Positions 5,640 to 8,749 of a DNA stretch of 8,749 nt are shown here, piece after piece. The stretch comes from Flavobacteriales bacterium (GTDB lineage: Bacteria > Bacteroidota > Bacteroidia > Flavobacteriales > Flavobacteriaceae). Within the stretch, counting starts at the first letter, position 1. Each line of letters starts with the position of its first letter. The DNA is taken from assembly GCA_027033875.1 (NCBI GenBank), contig JALVKK010000236.1, positions 1-8,749 on the forward strand, written 5' to 3'. The notes beneath the pieces were generated by a model that saw nothing but the letters and a program-made list of their open reading frames with translations, made no database searches and was not told the origin of the DNA. The position numbers and the translations under genes were made by a program.

Positions 5640-6275
5640 TTATTTTCGGTATTTAAGCGGTAAATAGACGAGTTTTTTGGTTTCAAAAAACGATTCGTTA
5701 AAGTAATCTTTTAATTCATAAATTATCACATTGTTAAAGGAGGCCAGTTCTTCGGACAAGTCGCCTCCTTTCAGATATAGTATCCCGTTTTTTAATGTAT
5801 GGCGGGATTTCTTTTTTATTTTACCTTTTACCCATCTGACAAAATCGGGCATATTGGTTACCGCTCTGCTCACTACAAAATCATATTGCATCTCGATGTT
5901 TTCGACGCGACTGTGTGTTGTTTCAATATTATTTAAGCCTAACTCTTTGGCAACGGCATTGACAACTTTGATTTTTTTAGCAATACTGTCGATTAAATGA
6001 AACCGCGTTTGAGGAAACAGAATAGCCAATGGAATACCCGGAAAACCGCCACCGGTACCGACATCCAAAATATCTGCCAGAGGTAAAAAATTTATAACTT
6101 TGGCTATTCCCAATGAATGTAGTATGTGATTTGTGTATAGTTCGTCTATATTTTTGCGCGAAATTACATTGATTTTACTGTTCCAATCACGATATAGTCC
6201 CTTTAATTGTTCAAATTGTCGGATTTGTCGTGAATTCAATTCAAAATACTTTTGAAGAAGCCGGACATCTTTCAT
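5640..6275 (-). CDS. rsmG: 16S rRNA (guanine-N7) methyltransferase RsmG
   Basis: RsmG (GidB) uses S-adenosylmethionine to methylate N7 of G527 (E. coli numbering) in 16S rRNA. The 211-residue length matches the family (207 in E. coli). Visible motifs are the substrate-side NVISR (36-40), NHILHSLG (49-56), and the SAM-binding glycine loop DVGTGGGFPGIPLAI (71-85). Others are LIDSIAKKIKVV (94-105) and VSRAV (135-139). The ATG at 6275 fits a promoter ending 17 nt upstream. It is the last gene of the minus-strand group and lies 79 bp after comF. It converges on the cytochrome gene with directly abutting stops. In other bacteria, loss of rsmG gives low-level streptomycin resistance. Confidence 0.97.
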   Translation of the reverse strand: MKDVRLLQKYFELNSRQIRQFEQLKGLYRDWNSKINVISRKNIDELYTNHILHSLGIAKVINFLPLADILDVGTGGGFPGIPLAILFPQTRFHLIDSIAKKIKVVNAVAKELGLNNIETTHSRVENIEMQYDFVVSRAVTNMPDFVRWVKGKIKKKSRHTLKNGILYLKGGDLSEELASFNNVIIYELKDYFNESFFETKKLVYLPLKYRK

Positions 6276-6283
6276 ACATAATA

Positions 6284-6300
6284 TATTTTTGACAAAAATA
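6284..6300. repeat. 17-bp perfect palindrome over the rsmG -7 box
   Basis: TATTTTTGACAAAAATA is symmetrical about a single central base: two TATTTTTG half-sites face each other. The half-site read on the minus strand is the -7 box of rsmG. The plus-strand copy also matches TAnnTTTG but lacks the leading CG and faces into comF. It could be an operator or simply a chance result of an AT-rich box. Confidence 0.7.
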
Positions 6301-6321
6301 CGTCAATAAACGAGATACAAA
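6293..6321 (-). promoter_or_regulatory. rsmG promoter
   Basis: On the minus strand CGTATTTTTG (-7 box at 6302-6293) is preceded by TTTG (6321-6318) with 17 bases between the TTTG and TATTTTTG. This is the only promoter in the window with both elements visible. The box ends 17 nt before the rsmG ATG, so the leader should be only about 10-13 nt. Confidence 0.65.
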
Positions 6322-6354
6322 TTATATTTACAAAAAATAATAAATTATTTAAAA

Positions 6355-7065
6355 TTATAGCACCATTGTCAAAGTCATAACACTTACTTTTGAATCGGGG
6401 ATATAATTGAGAATACTTTCGGCGCAACTTTCTATCGTAGCTCCCGTAGTTATTACGTCATCGATAATAACAAAGTGTTTTCCGGAATATTTTGCAGCTT
6501 GCTCAATACGAAAAGCATTCTTCACATTTTCACGACGTTGCAAAGCGTTTTTTTTAGTCTGTGATGCCGTATGGATTTGTCGCAACAAAATTTTTTCCGT
6601 GTATGGAACACCAAAAAAGTTTTCTAAGTTTCTACCAAATTCCGTCATTTGATTATAACCACGTTTTCGTTGTTTTTTGGGGTGAAGCGGAACCGGAACT
6701 ATATAATCAACATCATCGAAAAAACCGGGATCGGAAAGATAATTTTTAGTTGTTTTTGCAAAAAATGCGCCGATTTCCGGATGATTTTTATATTTCAAAT
6801 TGTGTATCAATTTTTGAATTACACCTGATTTATCAAACAAAAACAATGCTGTTGCTCTATTAATATTTACAATAGCTGCGAGTTTTTCGTAAACCGGATT
6901 GTTGTGCCGGTAATCAAAACCGGTCAGTTGCAAGCCTGATAAGCAACGATGACAAATATCCTGTTCGTATTCGAGCAGTACATTATTACAACTTAAACAC
7001 AAACGGGGATATAAAATGTTTAACACATCTTTATATCCCCGTTTTAAATATTTTATCGGAAACAT
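6355..7065 (-). CDS. comF: ComF family protein (phosphoribosyltransferase-like)
   Basis: This 236-residue protein shows both ComF hallmarks. The first is an N-terminal zinc-finger-like four-cysteine motif, C23-LS-C26 and C38-HR-C41. The second is a C-terminal type I phosphoribosyltransferase domain with VPVPLHPKKQRKRGYNQ (123-139), the SQTKKNALQRRENVKNAF region (168-185), and the PRPP-binding loop VIIDDVITTGAT (199-210). ComF proteins help take up transforming DNA in naturally competent bacteria; in others the role is unclear. The gene starts 10 bp after the recA stop on the same strand and has no promoter box of its own, so it is probably read with frr and recA. Pairing with recA fits a DNA-uptake or repair theme, but that is inference. 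No other competence gene is in view. Confidence 0.95.
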   Translation of the reverse strand: MFPIKYLKRGYKDVLNILYPRLCLSCNNVLLEYEQDICHRCLSGLQLTGFDYRHNNPVYEKLAAIVNINRATALFLFDKSGVIQKLIHNLKYKNHPEIGAFFAKTTKNYLSDPGFFDDVDYIVPVPLHPKKQRKRGYNQMTEFGRNLENFFGVPYTEKILLRQIHTASQTKKNALQRRENVKNAFRIEQAAKYSGKHFVIIDDVITTGATIESCAESILNYIPDSKVSVMTLTMVL

Positions 7066-7075
7066 TGGTGTATTA

Positions 7076-8110
7076 TCAAGATTCTTGACTTTTTTGCTTC
7101 AATATTTCGTAGATTTTTGTTTCCAGTTCGTCCATCAATTCCGGATTGTCCGCAATGATACTTTTCACGGCATCACGACCTTGTCCGAGTTTGGTGTCGT
7201 TGTAGCTAAACCACGATCCGCTTTTGTTGACAATCTCAAATTCGACTGCTTTATCCAATATTTCACCTACTTTTGAGATGCCTTGTCCGTACATAATGTC
7301 AAATTCGGCGATTTTAAAAGGTGGTGCTACTTTGTTTTTAACTACTTTGACCCGGGTTTTGTTTCCCATTACGTTGCCTTGTGCATCTTTGATAGCTGTT
7401 GATTTACGCACGTCCAAACGTTGCGAAGCGTAGAATTTCAAAGCATTACCACCGGTAGTTGTTTCGGGATTACCGAACATAACGCCTATTTTTTCACGCA
7501 ATTGATTGATAAAAATAACCGTTGAATTTGTTTTAGAAATAGACGAAGTCAGTTTTCGTAAGGCTTGCGACATCAAACGGGCGTGTAAGCCCATTTTAGA
7601 ATCACCCATTTCGCCTTCAATTTCACTTTTAGGCGTTAAAGCCGCTACCGAATCGATGACAACTATATCGATTGCGCCCGAGCGAATCAAATTATCGACA
7701 ATTTCAAGAGCTTGTTCGCCGTGGTCGGGTTGTGAAATGATCAAATTTTCCACATCAACACCCAAATTTTGGGCATAATGCGGGTCAAAAGCGTGTTCCG
7801 CATCAATAAAAGCAGCTATACCGCCTTTTTTTTGGGCTTCGGCTATGGCATGTAAAGCAAGTGTCGTTTTACCGGATGATTCCGGTCCGTATATTTCGAT
7901 GACCCGTCCGCGGGGATAACCGCCAACCCCCAAAGCAATATCCAAACCCAAAGAGCCGGAAGGGATAACCTCAACTTCAACAACCGGCGCATCACCCATT
8001 TTCATCACCGTACCTTTGCCGTAGGTTTTATCCAGCTTATCAAGTGTTAATTTCAAAGCTTTTAACTTTGCTTCTTTTTCTGCATTCTTTTCTGTCGTTT
8101 TCTTTGCCAT
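7076..8110 (-). CDS. recA: Recombinase RecA
   Basis: RecA forms filaments on single-stranded DNA, drives strand exchange and stimulates LexA-type self-cleavage. From the ATG at 8110 it has 344 residues: Walker A GPESSGKTT (75-83), E105 in DAEHAFD (103-109), Walker B IVVIDSVAAL (149-158), loop L1 around EGEMGD (165-170), and loop L2 with INQLREKIG through ETTTGGNALKFY (201-227). The C-terminus ends ILKQKSQES and lacks the long acidic tail of E. coli RecA (353 residues). An in-frame ATG at 8131 would add MVLKTKN; MAKK is the usual family start, so 8110 is preferred, but 8131 (2 bp after the frr stop) cannot be excluded. It lies 23 bp after frr with no promoter box in between, so it is likely co-transcribed with frr. 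I recognised no LexA-like operator. Confidence 0.98.
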   Translation of the reverse strand: MAKKTTEKNAEKEAKLKALKLTLDKLDKTYGKGTVMKMGDAPVVEVEVIPSGSLGLDIALGVGGYPRGRVIEIYGPESSGKTTLALHAIAEAQKKGGIAAFIDAEHAFDPHYAQNLGVDVENLIISQPDHGEQALEIVDNLIRSGAIDIVVIDSVAALTPKSEIEGEMGDSKMGLHARLMSQALRKLTSSISKTNSTVIFINQLREKIGVMFGNPETTTGGNALKFYASQRLDVRKSTAIKDAQGNVMGNKTRVKVVKNKVAPPFKIAEFDIMYGQGISKVGEILDKAVEFEIVNKSGSWFSYNDTKLGQGRDAVKSIIADNPELMDELETKIYEILKQKSQES

Positions 8111-8133
8111 ATTTTTCGTTTTTAAGACCATTT

Positions 8134-8700
8134 TTAAACAGTCATAATATCTTTTTCCTTTTTTTCTAAATGTTTTTCTATTTCTTCAATATATTTATCT
8201 GTCAGTTTTTGAACTTTTTCGTGAGCTATTTTAGATTCGTCTTCCGAAATTTCTTTATCTTTTTCCAATTTTTTGATATCATTATTGGCATCTTTACGGA
8301 TATTGCGAATACTGACTTTGGCTACTTCGGCTTCTTCTTTGGCTTGTTTAACCAATTTTTTTCGACGTTCTTCCGTCAGTGGCGGAATATTGATTATTAC
8401 TACCTCGCCATTGTTGTTGGGTGCAAATCCCAAATTGGCATTGATAATTGCCCGTTCAATCACCGGTAACATTTTCTTTTCCCAAGGTTGAATGCTAAGC
8501 GTTTGGGCATCACGTACCGATACATTTGCCACTTGTGACAGAGGTGTAGGCGTACCGTAATAGTCAACCATCACCGGAGCTAACATTTGCGGTGAAGCTT
8601 TACCGGCTCTGATACTTCTCAATTCGTGTTCCAAATGCGAAATGCTTTTTTGCATATGTTCTTCGGTGGCGTCGTATATAAAATTTAATGCTTCGCTCAT
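8134..8700 (-). CDS. frr: Ribosome recycling factor
   Basis: RRF works with EF-G to split post-termination ribosomes in the cytoplasm. From the ATG at 8700 the protein has 188 residues, close to the usual 185. Visible are the domain I helix with LRSIRAGKASPQML (27-40), the domain II segment VDYYGTPTPLSQVANV (45-60), PPLTEERRKKLVK (106-118), and the hinge-region VSIRNIRKDAN (129-139) containing conserved arginines R132 and R135. The C-terminal half is a charged helix. An in-frame ATG at 8727 lies inside the promoter box (8725-8734) and would add MNDDKKIKI, so 8700 is chosen. It is the first gene of the frr-recA-comF run. RRF is usually encoded near tsf and pyrH; whether those lie upstream cannot be seen here. 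Confidence 0.97.
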   Translation of the reverse strand: MSEALNFIYDATEEHMQKSISHLEHELRSIRAGKASPQMLAPVMVDYYGTPTPLSQVANVSVRDAQTLSIQPWEKKMLPVIERAIINANLGFAPNNNGEVVIINIPPLTEERRKKLVKQAKEEAEVAKVSIRNIRKDANNDIKKLEKDKEISEDESKIAHEKVQKLTDKYIEEIEKHLEKKEKDIMTV

Positions 8701-8724
8701 AATCTTAATTTTTTTGTCATCATT

Positions 8725-8734
8725 CAAAAATACG
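8725..8734 (-). promoter_or_regulatory. frr-recA-comF promoter, -7 box
   Basis: On the minus strand the sequence reads CGTATTTTTG, identical to the rsmG box. It ends 24 nt before the frr ATG at 8700. The -33 position would fall at or beyond the right edge of the window, so it cannot be checked. Confidence 0.65.
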
Positions 8735-8749
8735 ATTTTTTTGGAGATT

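Noticed and set aside
5633..5646. AAAATAATTATTTT as a bidirectional terminator
   Set aside because: It contains only A and T and would form a very weak stem; it is better explained by two facing stop codons.
7506..7778. Plus-strand open frame of 90 codons opposite recA
   Set aside because: It is a shadow of the conserved recA frame, with no promoter and no recognisable family.
8111..8131. RecA start at the upstream ATG (8131)
   Set aside because: It adds MVLKTKN, not seen at RecA N-termini, whereas MAKK at 8110 is typical. It is not fully excluded.
8111..8133. An SOS-type operator in front of recA
   Set aside because: The 23-bp gap has no convincing inverted repeat resembling known LexA sites; Bacteroidota operators are not well enough known to me to exclude one further upstream.
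8701..8727. RRF start at the upstream ATG (8727)
   Set aside because: It overlaps the promoter box and adds residues the family lacks.

Overview
The window comes from a Bacteroidota genome, most likely Bacteroidales or a close relative. The evidence is the AT-rich sequence, promoters of the Bacteroidota type (a TAnnTTTG -7 box and weak or absent -33), A-rich leaders without clear Shine-Dalgarno sequences, and families typical of the phylum: a DUF4270 lipoprotein, a DUF3109 protein, and a short starch-synthase-like protein divergent from panC. No tRNA, rRNA, CRISPR array, transposase or phage gene was seen. This is mainly a housekeeping chromosomal segment.

Left part (1-2475, minus strand): panC (pantothenate synthetase), then a MacB/LolD-type ABC ATPase with no permease in view, then a cysteine-rich DUF3109 protein. 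No promoter was found for the last two, so they may be read from panC. The 174-bp spacer between panC and the ATPase is a patchwork of short tandem repeats, a hairpin and remnants that look like dispersed repeats. One repeat tract abuts the ATPase start codon and another contains the panC stop codon. A possible 3' gene end on the plus strand lies at the left edge.

Middle (2476-5258, plus strand): a compact divergent promoter pair drives panC to the left. To the right it drives a two-gene unit, a half-size GT5 starch-synthase-like protein and a DUF4270 lipoprotein, closed by a strong intrinsic terminator. A 293-bp spacer follows and leads to the promoter of a small c-type cytochrome.

Right part (5259-8749): the cytochrome gene meets rsmG tail to tail, with stop codons directly abutting. 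On the minus strand the order of transcription is frr, recA, comF, rsmG. The first three are tightly spaced behind one promoter upstream of frr, and rsmG has its own promoter. This set covers ribosome recycling, recombination, a ComF phosphoribosyltransferase-like protein and 16S rRNA methylation.

Five candidate promoters share an extended motif, CGTAnnTTTG, 17-28 nt from the start codon. This motif also helps choose start codons for panC, the GT5-like gene and frr. No clearly new system was found. The best leads are the degenerate GT5 protein with its lipoprotein partner, the repeat-built spacer, and the extended promoter motif.
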